In this document: positions 15,172 to 23,142 of the stretch, one piece after another | Position numbering within the stretch: position 1 is the stretch's first letter | How the letters are laid out: every line of letters starts with the position of its first letter | NCBI GenBank assembly: GCA_900546265.1 | Contig: URCA01000023.1 | Span: forward strand, 1 to 56,802 | Length of the DNA: 56,802 nt | Source: an uncultured Oscillospiraceae bacterium | GTDB lineage: Bacteria; Bacillota; Clostridia; Oscillospirales; Acutalibacteraceae | Direction: 5' to 3' | Position numbers and translations under genes: made by a program | The notes under the pieces: model-generated | Seen by the model: the letters and a program-made list of their open reading frames with translations, nothing else | The model's database searches: none | What the model was told of the DNA's origin: nothing

Positions 15172-16563
15172 CTATGTCCGCAGGCGCAGGCCCTTGGGAT
15201 AGCGGTTTTTCAGCCGGCCGCCCGTCCGCTTACCGAAGCCCGTCACCACGCCGTCCGCCGCCACGGCCGTCCAGCCGGGTTCTCCCGGCGCTTCGATTTC
15301 CTCTCCCCGCAGGAAGGCCGTCAGCCGGGGATCCGCCGGTTCCAGGCAGATGCAGCGGCGGCAGTCCGCCGGTTTCATCGCCATGAACAGCCCGTGACAA
15401 GGCTCCACCCGGTTCTTGCAGACGATCGCCGCCGCCGCGCCCGCCTGCAGGACGCCCAGGCCCTTCAGTTCCGGCAGTCCCTCCGGCAGCAGCCGCACCT
15501 GGTCGCCGAAGCAGACGAATGCGCCGGTTGGCGTCGAAAAAAAGCACTCTTTGTATAATTCTGCCGCTGCGATACTATTTGTATCAGGTTTTGCATACAG
15601 ATAGGGCCGGGGAAGGCTGTAGGCGCCGGCTTCCTTCCGACGGAATTTGGCGACAAAGTGGCCCTCTCCGCCGTGAGCGGGGAAAATCCGGCGGCAGCGT
15701 TCCAGGGGGACACCCGCGCCGTCCGTTTCCGGCGCGAAGGGGGCCACCCGTTCCCAGGGCAGGCCCGGCATGCCGAAGCCCGCGCCGGTTTCCTCCAGGC
15801 AAAAATCCGGATGCGTCCGCACAAACCAGGCGGCCATACACTCGTTTTCCTCCGGGGCGAAGGTACAGGTGGAATAGATAAGGCGGCCGCCGGGACGCAC
15901 CGTCTCCGCCGCCGCGTGGAGAATCTCCCGCTGCCGGGCGGCGCATAGGCGGATATTGTCCTCGCTCCACTGGGCGAGGGCCTCCGGCTCCTTGCGGAAC
16001 ATGCCTTCGCCCGAGCAGGGGGCGTCCACCAGCACCCCGTCGAAGAAGCGGGGCAGCCCGCCGCCGATCGTGCCGGCGTCCGCACTGGACACCACCGCGT
16101 TGGCCACCCCGCAGCGTTCCAGGTTCTGCAGCAGGATCTGGGCCCGGGAGCGCCCATACTCGTTGCTCCACAGCAGGCCCTGCCCCTGGAGGCAGGCGGC
16201 GATCTGGGTGGATTTTCCGCCGGGGGCAGCGCACAGGTCCAGGATCCGCTCTCCGGGCAGGGGGGACAGGACGGTCACCGCCGACATGGCCGACGCCTCC
16301 TGCATATAATAGGCGCCCGCGTGGTGGAGGGGATCGGCCCCCGCCCGGAAGGCTCCTTCGAAGGCGAAGCCATCCCGTGCGAAGGGCACGGGGGACAGGG
16401 GAAGGGGAAACCACGCGGCGAGATCCCGCGCCGTGTATTTCAGCGTATTGACCCGGATGCCCCGCCGCAGGGACCGGTCGTACCCCTCGAACAGGATGTC
16501 GAAATCGCCGCCCAGCAACGTATGCATGCGTCGGAGAAAACCGTCCGGCAGATTTTGGGTCAT
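15172..16563 (-). CDS. RsmB/RsmF (NOL1/NOP2/sun) family RNA m5C methyltransferase
   Basis: This is an AdoMet-dependent enzyme expected to methylate C5 of cytosine in rRNA or tRNA. I choose the ATG at 16563 (463 residues), preceded by AAAGGAG; the frame is open further upstream, but only as the antisense of the next gene. The AdoMet site LCAAPGGKST is at residues 110-119. The two catalytic cysteines are in APCSGEG (Cys183) and STCTF (Cys233). The C-terminal 150 residues form the extra PUA-like region found in RsmF/YebU-type enzymes. The target base cannot be given. Confidence 0.9.
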   Translation of the reverse strand: MTQNLPDGFLRRMHTLLGGDFDILFEGYDRSLRRGIRVNTLKYTARDLAAWFPLPLSPVPFARDGFAFEGAFRAGADPLHHAGAYYMQEASAMSAVTVLSPLPGERILDLCAAPGGKSTQIAACLQGQGLLWSNEYGRSRAQILLQNLERCGVANAVVSSADAGTIGGGLPRFFDGVLVDAPCSGEGMFRKEPEALAQWSEDNIRLCAARQREILHAAAETVRPGGRLIYSTCTFAPEENECMAAWFVRTHPDFCLEETGAGFGMPGLPWERVAPFAPETDGAGVPLERCRRIFPAHGGEGHFVAKFRRKEAGAYSLPRPYLYAKPDTNSIAAAELYKECFFSTPTGAFVCFGDQVRLLPEGLPELKGLGVLQAGAAAAIVCKNRVEPCHGLFMAMKPADCRRCICLEPADPRLTAFLRGEEIEAPGEPGWTAVAADGVVTGFGKRTGGRLKNRYPKGLRLRT

Positions 16564-16582
16564 CGAGGAGGCTCCTTTCATG

Positions 16583-16611
16583 TTGACAAACCTTCGAATT
16601 GTTTCTACAAT
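16583..16611 (+). promoter_or_regulatory. Consensus sigma-A promoter of the MscS gene
   Basis: TTGACA (16583-16588), exactly 17 bases, TACAAT (16606-16611). It lies just beyond the start of the divergent methyltransferase gene and rules out the ATG at 16580 as the mscS start. Confidence 0.88.
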
Positions 16612-16639
16612 AGAGGACGTGTTGGAAGGAGGCTGGAAC

Positions 16640-17452
16640 TTGGAAGATTTAAATACGGCGTGGAACGAATTTTTGAAGAGGCTGATTGGGTTTCTGCCGC
16701 AGCTGTTAGTCGCCGCGGTGATCCTGCTGGTGGGGCTCCTGGCCACAAAGGTCGTCCCCAAGCCGATCAAATCGGTGCTGAACCGGACCCGTCTGGACGC
16801 GGTGGCGGTGAAATACATTTTGCGGGTGGTCAAGATTTCCATCTGGGCGCTGGTGCTGATGATGGTGCTGGACACCGTCGGGGTGCCGGTGACCAGCCTG
16901 CTGACCCTGCTGGCCGCCATCGGCGCGGCGGTGGCCCTGGCCATCAAGGACAACCTAGCCAACCTGGCCTCCGGCGTGGTGCTGCTGTTCACCAAGCCCT
17001 TCAAGGCGGGGGATTTCATCGAGGTGGAGGGCGATTCCGGTGTCATCAGGGAAATCGAAATGATGCACACCTATCTGGACACACCCGGCAACATGCGGGT
17101 GGCCATTCCCAACACCAAAATGATGACCGCCACCATCACCAACTATTCCACCTACGAGACCCGGCGGCAAGATTTGACCTTTACCATCAGCTATGAGGAC
17201 AATCTTCTGGAGGCCATGGCGGCGCTGCAGCAGCTGCTGGACACGCATCCCCAGGTGCTGCGGGAGCCGGAGGAGCCGATAGTGCGGGTCAAGGAACAGG
17301 CGGATTCCGCCATTGTACTGCTGGCGCGGTTCTGGTGCGCCAACGCCGATTACTGGAACTTGCAGTACGATTTGCTGCAGCAGGTCAAGCTGACCTTCGA
17401 CGACAAGGGGATCTCTATCCCGTTCCCACAGATGGACGTTCATGTAAAATAA
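16640..17452 (+). CDS. MscS family mechanosensitive ion channel
   Basis: This small-conductance mechanosensitive channel releases osmolytes on hypo-osmotic shock. I choose the TTG at 16640 as start: GGAAGGAGG lies 7 bases upstream and a consensus promoter ends at 16611, so the ATG at 16580 would not be on the transcript. The product then has 270 residues. Three membrane segments are seen: LLVAAVILLVGLLA, IWALVLMMVLDTVG and the pore-lining third helix with LLAAIGAAVALAIKDNLANLASGVVLLF. The beta domain follows (FKAGDFIEVEGDSG). The length is normal for a minimal MscS. Confidence 0.94.
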   Translation: MEDLNTAWNEFLKRLIGFLPQLLVAAVILLVGLLATKVVPKPIKSVLNRTRLDAVAVKYILRVVKISIWALVLMMVLDTVGVPVTSLLTLLAAIGAAVALAIKDNLANLASGVVLLFTKPFKAGDFIEVEGDSGVIREIEMMHTYLDTPGNMRVAIPNTKMMTATITNYSTYETRRQDLTFTISYEDNLLEAMAALQQLLDTHPQVLREPEEPIVRVKEQADSAIVLLARFWCANADYWNLQYDLLQQVKLTFDDKGISIPFPQMDVHVK

Positions 17453-17495
17453 CGGCGGAAAACCAAAATGCTGCACAACGCATAAATGAACGCCC

Positions 17496-17552
17496 GGTTT
17501 CGCGTCTACAGACGCGAAATGCGGGCCACGATTCGTGCGCCCGCGTTTTTTA
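17496..17552 (+). terminator. Terminator of the MscS gene, first copy of a two-hairpin repeat
   Basis: TTTCGCG/CGCGAAA hairpin (17498-17519), then GCGGGC/GCCCGC (17521-17544) followed by GTTTTTT. The first 34 bases (17496-17529) recur with a few changes at 45313-45346. Confidence 0.8.
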
Positions 17553-17553
17553 A

Positions 17554-17596
17554 AGGCGCGTTGCAAAATCTTCGATTTTGCAACGCGCCCTATTTT
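17554..17596. terminator. Bidirectional terminator, TTGCAAAAT palindrome copy B
   Basis: GGCGCGTTGCAAAATC, loop TTC, then the complement, followed by CTATTTTTC on the plus strand and by TTTAAA on the minus strand. It has the same core as copies A (6928-6970) and C (50405-50446). Confidence 0.88.
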
Positions 17597-17598
17597 TC

Positions 17599-18153
17599 TT
17601 ATACGCGTACAAACTCCAGCGTGTCCACGAAATTTCGCACCTGGCCGGAGAACCGACGGAACAACTCCTGCCCCATACGGGCGTAGGCGGGGTCATCCTT
17701 CTTGCCGCAGAGGGATGCGAAGGTTTCCCCCACCTTTTCCTCCACCTGCCTGCCGTCGCGCACGCACAGATAATAGAAGGAGAAGGCGCCGGAGGCCTGC
17801 AGGTCGTCGTAAAACCGGGGGGCCGTGACCCGCAGGGAATTGTAAAAGATATCCTGGGCGGTCTGCGCCGTCAGGCTGTTGGGAAGCAGGGCGTCCAGTC
17901 CCACCTCTACGGCAAAGGATAGCAGGATGCGCCGCTGGGTGAGCAGAGCGCTGTCGTCGGTACGGCTGTCCCCTTCCACGGCAGACACCTCGTCCGCCAG
18001 GATGGCGCCCAGCCGTCTGGCGCGGCTGAGATTGCCGTTTTCCTTTTCCTGCTCGAGCAGCTGCGCCTCATGGCCGACATCGGCGCCGGCCTCGTTCACC
18101 GGTTCAAAATCGTCCCCGGCTATTTTCATATCGCGATCGTCTTCCAAACCCAT
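17599..18153 (-). CDS. Conserved hypothetical protein, helical, cytosolic
   Basis: The ATG at 18153 gives 184 residues; AAGGAT precedes it. A GTG 42 bases further upstream has no ribosome site. The N-terminal 45 residues are acidic and probably disordered (DDRDMKIAGDDFEPV), followed by an all-helical domain that ends GQVRNFVDTLEFVRV. There is no signal peptide or membrane segment. It is 51 bases downstream of the TSCPD gene and probably in the same transcript (PHP - TSCPD - this gene). I do not recognise a characterised family. Confidence 0.7.
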   Translation of the reverse strand: MGLEDDRDMKIAGDDFEPVNEAGADVGHEAQLLEQEKENGNLSRARRLGAILADEVSAVEGDSRTDDSALLTQRRILLSFAVEVGLDALLPNSLTAQTAQDIFYNSLRVTAPRFYDDLQASGAFSFYYLCVRDGRQVEEKVGETFASLCGKKDDPAYARMGQELFRRFSGQVRNFVDTLEFVRV

Positions 18154-18204
18154 CGTGCAGTCACATCCTTCGGGCGCCCGCGTCGCGGCGGGCACGCTTG
18201 GGGT

Positions 18205-18456
18205 TTATTGTTGCTCTAAGGCCTCCTGGACGGCCCTGGCCAGCTGATCCGGGCAGGAGGTGGATTTGAGGCCGCAGCGGATGCCGGACAGGCGGCGGAC
18301 CGCTTCCTCGGCGGGCATTCCCTCCGCCAGCGCCGCCACCCCCTGGCTGTTGCCGTGGCAGCCGCCCTGAAACCGGACGTTTTTCAGCAACCCGTCCTCG
18401 ATATCAAAGGTAATTTTCCGGGAGCAGACGCCCCGGGGCGTATAGGTGAATGCCAT
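18205..18456 (-). CDS. TSCPD domain protein, TIGR03905 family
   Basis: The product has 83 residues. The C-terminal STSCPDQLARAV motif (residues 65-76) is the TSCPD signature, a domain also found at the C-terminus of some class II ribonucleotide reductases. Small stand-alone members (TIGR03905) are common in Clostridia and their function is unknown. Cysteines at residues 11 (GVCSRK), 33 (GGCHGN), 61 (RCGLK) and 68 (TSCPD) could bind metal; this is inference. It is flanked by PHP-family and helical protein genes on the same strand. Confidence 0.9.
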   Translation of the reverse strand: MAFTYTPRGVCSRKITFDIEDGLLKNVRFQGGCHGNSQGVAALAEGMPAEEAVRRLSGIRCGLKSTSCPDQLARAVQEALEQQ

Positions 18457-18478
18457 ATCGTGCCGCCCTTTCGCTCTA

Positions 18479-19324
18479 TTATGCGTTGCGCCGCCGCCGC
18501 TTATCCTTATAAGTCAGCAGAGATTGGACGATTTCGTCGGAAACCGACGTGCTGCCCAGCGGACGGGCCGTGCGGGTGTACATGCCATGAAAATCGGATC
18601 CGCCGGTGGACAGCAGGCCGTGCAGGCGGGTGAAGGCCAGCAGCTCGGCGGTCTCGGTTTCGCTATGGCTGGGATGCCACACCTCCACGCCGTCCAGCCC
18701 GGATTCCACCAGCTCCTGCATCAGGTCGTAGCTGTCATACACGCCGGGATGGGCCAGCACCGCGATGCCGCCGGCACTATGGATGAGATCCATAATTTCC
18801 CGTGTGTCGGGATACTCCGCCTCCACCAGGGCGGAACCCTGACCGGGGGCGAACAGCTTATCGTACAGCTCCCCATAAATGGAGTCGGCATAGCCGGCGT
18901 CCATCAGGGCGTGCATGATGTGCTGCTTATAGATGTTGGTGCTGCCGGTGGCGCACTTGACGATGAGATCGGGGGTGATGGGATAATACCGCATGACCTT
19001 GCGCACCATGGCCATCGCCGCTTTCTTGCGGCTGTCGTTGGTGCGGCGGCACATGCCTTCCAGACGATCGGGCGTGTCACAAAGATAGCACAGGATATGG
19101 GCTTTCCGGCCCCGCTGCGTATCGAAGGTGGAGAACTCCACGCCGTGAATGACGGTCAGCTCCTGCCGGCGGCCGATGACGACCGCGCGGGTAGCTGCGG
19201 CGGTGGTATCGTGATCCGTGACGGAAATAGCCGACAGGCCTCTGCGTTTCGCGACGGCGATCAGCTCTTCTATCCCCATGGATCCGTCCGAAATTTTGGT
19301 ATGACAATGTAGGTCGCTTGCCAA
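18479..19324 (-). CDS. PHP domain metal-dependent phosphoesterase (TrpH/YciV-like)
   Basis: The 281-residue product has the PHP metal-binding motifs DLHCHTKISDGS (residues 4-15), VTDHDT near residue 36, HGVEFST near residue 60 and a C-terminal GGSDFHG near residue 245. The family hydrolyses nucleoside 3',5'-bisphosphates or trims 5' ends of RNA (RNase AM type). The architecture, with a helical insertion between the second and third motifs, fits YciV/TrpH proteins. It is probably the first gene of a three-gene transcript with the TSCPD gene. Which substrate it uses here cannot be decided from sequence. Confidence 0.9.
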   Translation of the reverse strand: MASDLHCHTKISDGSMGIEELIAVAKRRGLSAISVTDHDTTAAATRAVVIGRRQELTVIHGVEFSTFDTQRGRKAHILCYLCDTPDRLEGMCRRTNDSRKKAAMAMVRKVMRYYPITPDLIVKCATGSTNIYKQHIMHALMDAGYADSIYGELYDKLFAPGQGSALVEAEYPDTREIMDLIHSAGGIAVLAHPGVYDSYDLMQELVESGLDGVEVWHPSHSETETAELLAFTRLHGLLSTGGSDFHGMYTRTARPLGSTSVSDEIVQSLLTYKDKRRRRNA

Positions 19325-19572
19325 GGTTACACCCCCAAGTTATTCAGGCGGGTCTAAGCCGCAACCCGCCACCCATGAAAAGCGCCGCAAAAGGGCGTAA
19401 AACCCGAATATAAGCGTACTTTCATAATACTTCCAGTATACACCGGAAAGGGGGGAAAGACAAGCCCCGCCGCCTAAAACCGGATACAATGCCAAGTTCG
19501 GGCGGGGCCGGGCGGTTCGGTTTCGGTCAAAACGGCAAAAGCGGCTGTCGAAGCCGGGCGGATGATGGCGGC
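19325..19572. other. Intergenic stretch between the PHP gene and the tRNA-Gly terminator
   Basis: I see no gene here. The sequence includes the promoter region of the PHP gene on the minus strand and a GC-rich stretch (19465-19565) without a convincing hairpin or ORF. Confidence 0.6.
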
Positions 19573-19606
19573 AAAAAAGGACAGGCCATATGGCCTGTCC
19601 TTTTCC
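19573..19606. terminator. Terminator after tRNA-Gly
   Basis: AAAAAAGGACAGGCC, loop ATAT, GGCCTGTCCTTTT. It is symmetrical and follows the tRNA on the minus strand. Confidence 0.9.
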
Positions 19607-19608
19607 TT

Positions 19609-19684
19609 TGGAGCGGCTTACGAGGCTCGAACTCGCTACCTCCACCTTGGCAAGGTGGCGCTCTACCAGATGAGCTAAAGCCGC
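19609..19684 (-). tRNA. tRNA-Gly, anticodon GCC
   Basis: The gene is 76 bases including an encoded CCA. The acceptor stem is GCGGCTT/AAGCCGC, the anticodon arm CCACCTTGCCAAGGTGG has anticodon GCC, and the T arm is GCGAGTTCGAGCCTCGT. All stems pair. Its promoter and terminator are listed separately. Confidence 0.96.
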
Positions 19685-19705
19685 GCTTTTCCGAACGCGT
19701 GTTGT

Positions 19706-19735
19706 ATTATAGCACAGCGTTCGGAGAACTGTCAA
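19706..19735 (-). promoter_or_regulatory. Promoter of tRNA-Gly
   Basis: On the minus strand TTGACA (19730-19735), 18-base spacer, TATAAT (19706-19711). An 8-bp inverted repeat, CCGAACGC (19691-19698) and GCGTTCGG (19717-19724), brackets the -10 box. Confidence 0.88.
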
Positions 19736-19738
19736 GAT

Positions 19739-19954
19739 CTAAATGCGAAATTCCTCTTCCTCGTGCCGGGTCAGCGCCGGCTGCCGGAAGGGGACCCGTT
19801 TGAGCGGATCGTAGGCAAACCGACGGCAGTGATGATACAGGGGCATGACCCCCTTTTTGGTGCACAGCACAGCCTTGCCGTCCAGGGAACGGCGCCCGTT
19901 GGCGCACAGCTCGCAGGCGGGCTGGATATTGTTGCCGTAAAGCTTCTGTCGCAT
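19739..19954 (-). CDS. Small cysteine-containing protein, putative zinc binder
   Basis: The ATG at 19954 follows GGAGGGAG and gives 71 residues. Cysteines occur as CELC (residues 14-17), LC near residue 31 and HHC near residue 42, a spacing that could hold one zinc. The C-terminus is charged (RHEEEEFRI). Members of this kind are common as short conserved hypothetical proteins in Clostridia; the function is unknown. It is downstream of the YlbJ-like gene on the same strand after 37 bases, and could be expressed with it. Confidence 0.7.
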   Translation of the reverse strand: MRQKLYGNNIQPACELCANGRRSLDGKAVLCTKKGVMPLYHHCRRFAYDPLKRVPFRQPALTRHEEEEFRI

Positions 19955-19991
19955 GAACTCCCTCCGTTCTCTTTCGCCAGTATAGCACACT

Positions 19992-21155
19992 TTACCCCTT
20001 TCTGCCAAGCCTGGCCGGCCCTTTTCCAGTTAGCAGCAGCATGGCGCACATCAGCAGCAGGGCCACCGACGCGGCCGCCGAGGTGGTGAAGGGGGTGATG
20101 CGCGCGTCCTGCATGGGGTTGAACACATCCAGCGGCAGGGGGACGAACCGGAACAGCAGCAGGGACAGCCCGCCTGCCAGCAGGCCGTGAAGCAGCCGGG
20201 AGATGAAGAAGTTCCGATCGAGCAGCTTGTGCTCGTGCAGGGTGGCGGCCAGCTGGCAATGAACGGACAGGCCGCCCCAACCCATAATAAAGCCCAGCAG
20301 AAAGGGCGCGGCCGCGCCGGATCCGGCGGCCTCCACGCAGCCGCAGCTCACCTCCAGAATGCCGGCCAGCAGATTGGGGATTTCCGCGGTGTCCGCCCCC
20401 GCCCATATCAGCGGTCGGGTGATCACATACTGAAAGAAGCCCGCCAGGCCGCTGGCGTCGGACAGGGAGAGCAGGGCGGCAAACAGCACCACGAAGCCGC
20501 ACATGTACAGCAGCGAGCGGCAGGCGGCGTTGACCGATTCCACAAACGCTGCCGAAACCGGCAGACGGGGGGCCGGCCGCCGGGCCTCCATGGGTACCCG
20601 ATCCACCACCGGATGCCGGCCCATCCACACCCGCTGCCCGATACCCATCAGCAGAGAAGCGGCGATGTGGGCGGCAAACAGCACCGCCCCGTACCGCACG
20701 CTGCCCAGCATGCCCGCCCCCACGGCGGAAATGACGAAGGCTGGCCCGGCATTGACGCAGAAGCGCAGCATCCGCCGCCCCTGCCGGGGGGTGATGTCCC
20801 CCTGGCTGACCAGCTGGCCCACTGCCACCCCGCCCGCTGGATATCCGCCGATAAAGCCCACCAGGATCCCCGCCGCGCAGCAGCCCGGCAGGCCGAACAG
20901 CTTGCGGGTGGGTTTTTCCAGCCGCCGCCCCAGGGATTGGCTGACACCCGAGCGGACCAGAAAGCCGGCCAGCACCAGAAAGGGGAACAGGGAGGGGATG
21001 ATGACCGAGGAGCAGATGGACAGCCCGCGGCTGACGCCGGTGGCCACCGCCCCTGGCCAGGCCAGCAGGGCCGCCCCGGCCCCCGCGATGACCAGCAGCA
21101 GCCCGAAGGTCTGGATGCCTGATTTATGTATGGTTTTGATAAACATGCGTCTCAC
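19992..21155 (-). CDS. YlbJ-like sporulation integral membrane protein
   Basis: The 387-residue product is polytopic, with about eight hydrophobic segments. It carries nucleoside-recognition (Gate) type blocks: SSVIIPSLFPFLVLAGFL near residue 50, GFIGGYPAGG near residue 100 and a second half starting near residue 215. This is the pattern of YlbJ and SpoIIIA/SpoVA-era membrane proteins required for spore cortex formation in Bacillus. It is divergent from yqfC, another sporulation gene, which supports the assignment. The transported substrate is unknown. Confidence 0.85.
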   Translation of the reverse strand: MRRMFIKTIHKSGIQTFGLLLVIAGAGAALLAWPGAVATGVSRGLSICSSVIIPSLFPFLVLAGFLVRSGVSQSLGRRLEKPTRKLFGLPGCCAAGILVGFIGGYPAGGVAVGQLVSQGDITPRQGRRMLRFCVNAGPAFVISAVGAGMLGSVRYGAVLFAAHIAASLLMGIGQRVWMGRHPVVDRVPMEARRPAPRLPVSAAFVESVNAACRSLLYMCGFVVLFAALLSLSDASGLAGFFQYVITRPLIWAGADTAEIPNLLAGILEVSCGCVEAAGSGAAAPFLLGFIMGWGGLSVHCQLAATLHEHKLLDRNFFISRLLHGLLAGGLSLLLFRFVPLPLDVFNPMQDARITPFTTSAAASVALLLMCAMLLLTGKGPARLGRKG

Positions 21156-21218
21156 GTCCTTTGTCGTGATAGGTCCGCCGATGGACAGCCTGTATTCTAT
21201 GCATATGTTTGTCCGGCC

Positions 21219-21247
21219 GCATTATTCCAATTTCGGCTGCATAAAAT
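21219..21247 (+). promoter_or_regulatory. Candidate sigma-E promoter of yqfC
   Basis: CATAAAAT (21240-21247) matches the sigma-E -10 consensus CATACAAT at 7 of 8 bases, and GCATTATT (21219-21226) lies at about the expected distance as a -35. The yqfC start is 57 bases downstream. In Bacillus yqfC and yqfD belong to the sigma-E regulon; here this is inference. Confidence 0.4.
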
Positions 21248-21303
21248 GCGGTAGGCGAAGCGCGGAGGCGGGGCTGCTGACAGCATCCGCGGGATAAGAA
21301 GGA

Positions 21304-21609
21304 ATGGGTGGTAGCGTGGTCAAATCAAAAAAACGCAGGCGGCAGCCGCCGCTGGCCCACCGGGTGGAAACGGTGCTCGAGCTGCCCGGCGGCACCTTGT
21401 CGGGCGAGGCGCGCATCGAAATGACCGGCAACCGCCGGGCGGTGGTGGAGAGCTGCCGGGGGATTCTGGAGTATGAGGAAGGGGTTATCCGCCTGAACAC
21501 CGGCAGCGGCATCGTGCGGTTTATGGGGCGGGATTTGGGCCTGTCCTGCCTGACGGAGGACAGCGCGGTGGTCACTGGCTTTATTCTGTCGGTGGAATTC
21601 GTTTCCTGA
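21304..21609 (+). CDS. yqfC: Sporulation protein YqfC
   Basis: The product has 101 residues: a basic start (KSKKRRRQPP) and then the conserved core with LELPGGTLSGEARIEMTGN, CRGILEYEEGVIRLNTG and LSCLTEDSAVVTGFI. This matches the YqfC family, made in the mother cell early in sporulation. The molecular function is not known. It precedes yqfD, as in Bacillus. Position 21304 (ATG) is used; a GTG at 21316 is also possible. Confidence 0.9.
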   Translation: MGGSVVKSKKRRRQPPLAHRVETVLELPGGTLSGEARIEMTGNRRAVVESCRGILEYEEGVIRLNTGSGIVRFMGRDLGLSCLTEDSAVVTGFILSVEFVS

Positions 21610-21704
21610 AAGCCGGCAGAAGCGAAAACGGCCGCGCCAGGCCGGCCTGGCGCGGCGGCGATTGGGGCGGGGTCATCCCCGCGCGGGAAAGGAATGGTTG
21701 TCCG

Positions 21705-22886
21705 ATGTTTATCATCCGGTTCCTCCGCTGGCTGCTCGGCTGGGTGGAGTTCGAGGCGGAGGGCGGGTTCCCCGAACGGCTGCTGAACCTGGCGGCCCGG
21801 GGCGGCATCCCCTTATGGGATACCGGGAGGCGGGGCGTCGTGCTGACGGCCCGCTGTTTTGCCCGCAAATACAAAAAGCTGCGCCCCATCGCCCGGAAGG
21901 CGGGGGTGCGCCTGCATGTGGTCAGACGCCACGGCGTCCCCTTTTTCCTGCACCGCTACCGGGCCCGCGCCGGCCTGGTGGCAGGGCTGGCCACTTATGT
22001 GGTGCTGCTGCAAATCTTGTCCCAGCAGATTTGGGTGATGCAGGTCAGCGGCAACCGGAAGGTGTCGGAGGCCGACATTCTTTCCGTTATGGAGGAGCTG
22101 GGGGTGCATAAGGGCGGGCGGATGAAGGATCTGGACATCCAGGCCCTCCAGATTGAGGCCCTGCAGAAGCTGCCGGATCTCGTCTGGCTGACCGTCAACC
22201 CGGAGGGCGCCATCGCCCATATCGAGGTGGCCGAGCGACAGCCGCCGCCCGCCGTCATCGACAAAAGCGCCCCCTCCAACATCAAGGCATCGCGGGACGG
22301 CCGGATCGTGCGCATGGAGGTGTATGGCGGCCAGGCCGCGGTCAAGGAAGGGGATGCAGTGGTGCGGGGGATGCTGCTGGTCAGCGGCGTGGTGGATACC
22401 TCCGTCGGCCCGGTCATGCGGAAATCCAACGCCAAAATCTTTGCGGAAACCAGCCGGTCTCTGGAAGTCAGCGTTCCCTTGAAGGAGACCAAGCTGCTGC
22501 CCGACGGCTATAGGATTCTGCGGCCCACCTTCCATCTGTTTCAATTCGGCATCCCCCTGTATACCGACGGCCCGCTGGAGGGGGAATTCCAGCTGGTGGA
22601 GAAACCGCATTTTTTGACGGCCAAGGGCCTGCAGCTTCCATTGGGCATTGTCAACCAATACTATCATCGTTTGGTCCCCACCGAAATCAACCGAACCGAG
22701 GAGGAGGCCGCCGCTCTGGCCCGGCAGCTGCTGGAGGAAAAGGAGCGCAGCGATCTGACCGGTGCGGATATCCGGGAAAGGCAGCTGCAGGGGACGGTGC
22801 GGGACGGACAATACGTGCTCACGGCCCGCTATGCCTGCGTGGAGGACATCGGCTTTGAGGAAGCCATCCTCACCGAAAGCAAATAA
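21705..22886 (+). CDS. yqfD: Sporulation protein YqfD
   Basis: The product has 393 residues. A membrane segment near residues 92-112 (GLVAGLATYVVLLQILSQQIW) precedes an extracytoplasmic part with a POTRA/FtsQ-like start (MQVSGNRKVSEADILSVMEE), as in the YqfD family. A second repeat region follows to a C-terminal domain ending GFEEAILTES. It is required for, or associated with, sporulation in Bacillus. It lies 95 bases after yqfC and is followed by a terminator that separates it from phoH. Confidence 0.92.
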   Translation: MFIIRFLRWLLGWVEFEAEGGFPERLLNLAARGGIPLWDTGRRGVVLTARCFARKYKKLRPIARKAGVRLHVVRRHGVPFFLHRYRARAGLVAGLATYVVLLQILSQQIWVMQVSGNRKVSEADILSVMEELGVHKGGRMKDLDIQALQIEALQKLPDLVWLTVNPEGAIAHIEVAERQPPPAVIDKSAPSNIKASRDGRIVRMEVYGGQAAVKEGDAVVRGMLLVSGVVDTSVGPVMRKSNAKIFAETSRSLEVSVPLKETKLLPDGYRILRPTFHLFQFGIPLYTDGPLEGEFQLVEKPHFLTAKGLQLPLGIVNQYYHRLVPTEINRTEEEAAALARQLLEEKERSDLTGADIRERQLQGTVRDGQYVLTARYACVEDIGFEEAILTESK

Positions 22887-22889
22887 TGG

Positions 22890-22925
22890 GAAAAGCCTCT
22901 CCGGATTTTCTGGAGAGGCTTTATT
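22890..22925 (+). terminator. Terminator after yqfD
   Basis: AAAGCCTCTCC pairs with GGAGAGGCTTT around a 9-base loop, followed by ATTAT; the T-run is short, so strength is moderate. Confidence 0.8.
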
Positions 22926-23035
22926 ATGTCAGCATGGTAAAGAAATTGTGAAATGTTTATAAACAATAAATAGGTATATAGGGGATTTTCTTGATTATGA
23001 GAAATATACCGCCAAAATTTTGTAGATTATAGTAA

Positions 23036-23064
23036 ATGACAAAGGAAAATATTATTGATATAAT
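23036..23064 (+). promoter_or_regulatory. Sigma-A promoter of phoH
   Basis: ATGACA (23036-23041), 17-base spacer, TATAAT (23059-23064) in an AT-rich region. The phoH start is about 80 bases downstream. Confidence 0.75.
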
Positions 23065-23142
23065 ATATTTTGTTATGAGAACCGGGCGGAAGCCGGTCGG
23101 CAGCCTTACCGCCCGTTCATCAGGAAAGGAAACAACCCCCGC

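Noticed and set aside
16580..16640. ATG 16580 as the start of the MscS gene
   Set aside because: A consensus promoter covers 16583-16611 and an excellent ribosome site precedes TTG 16640.
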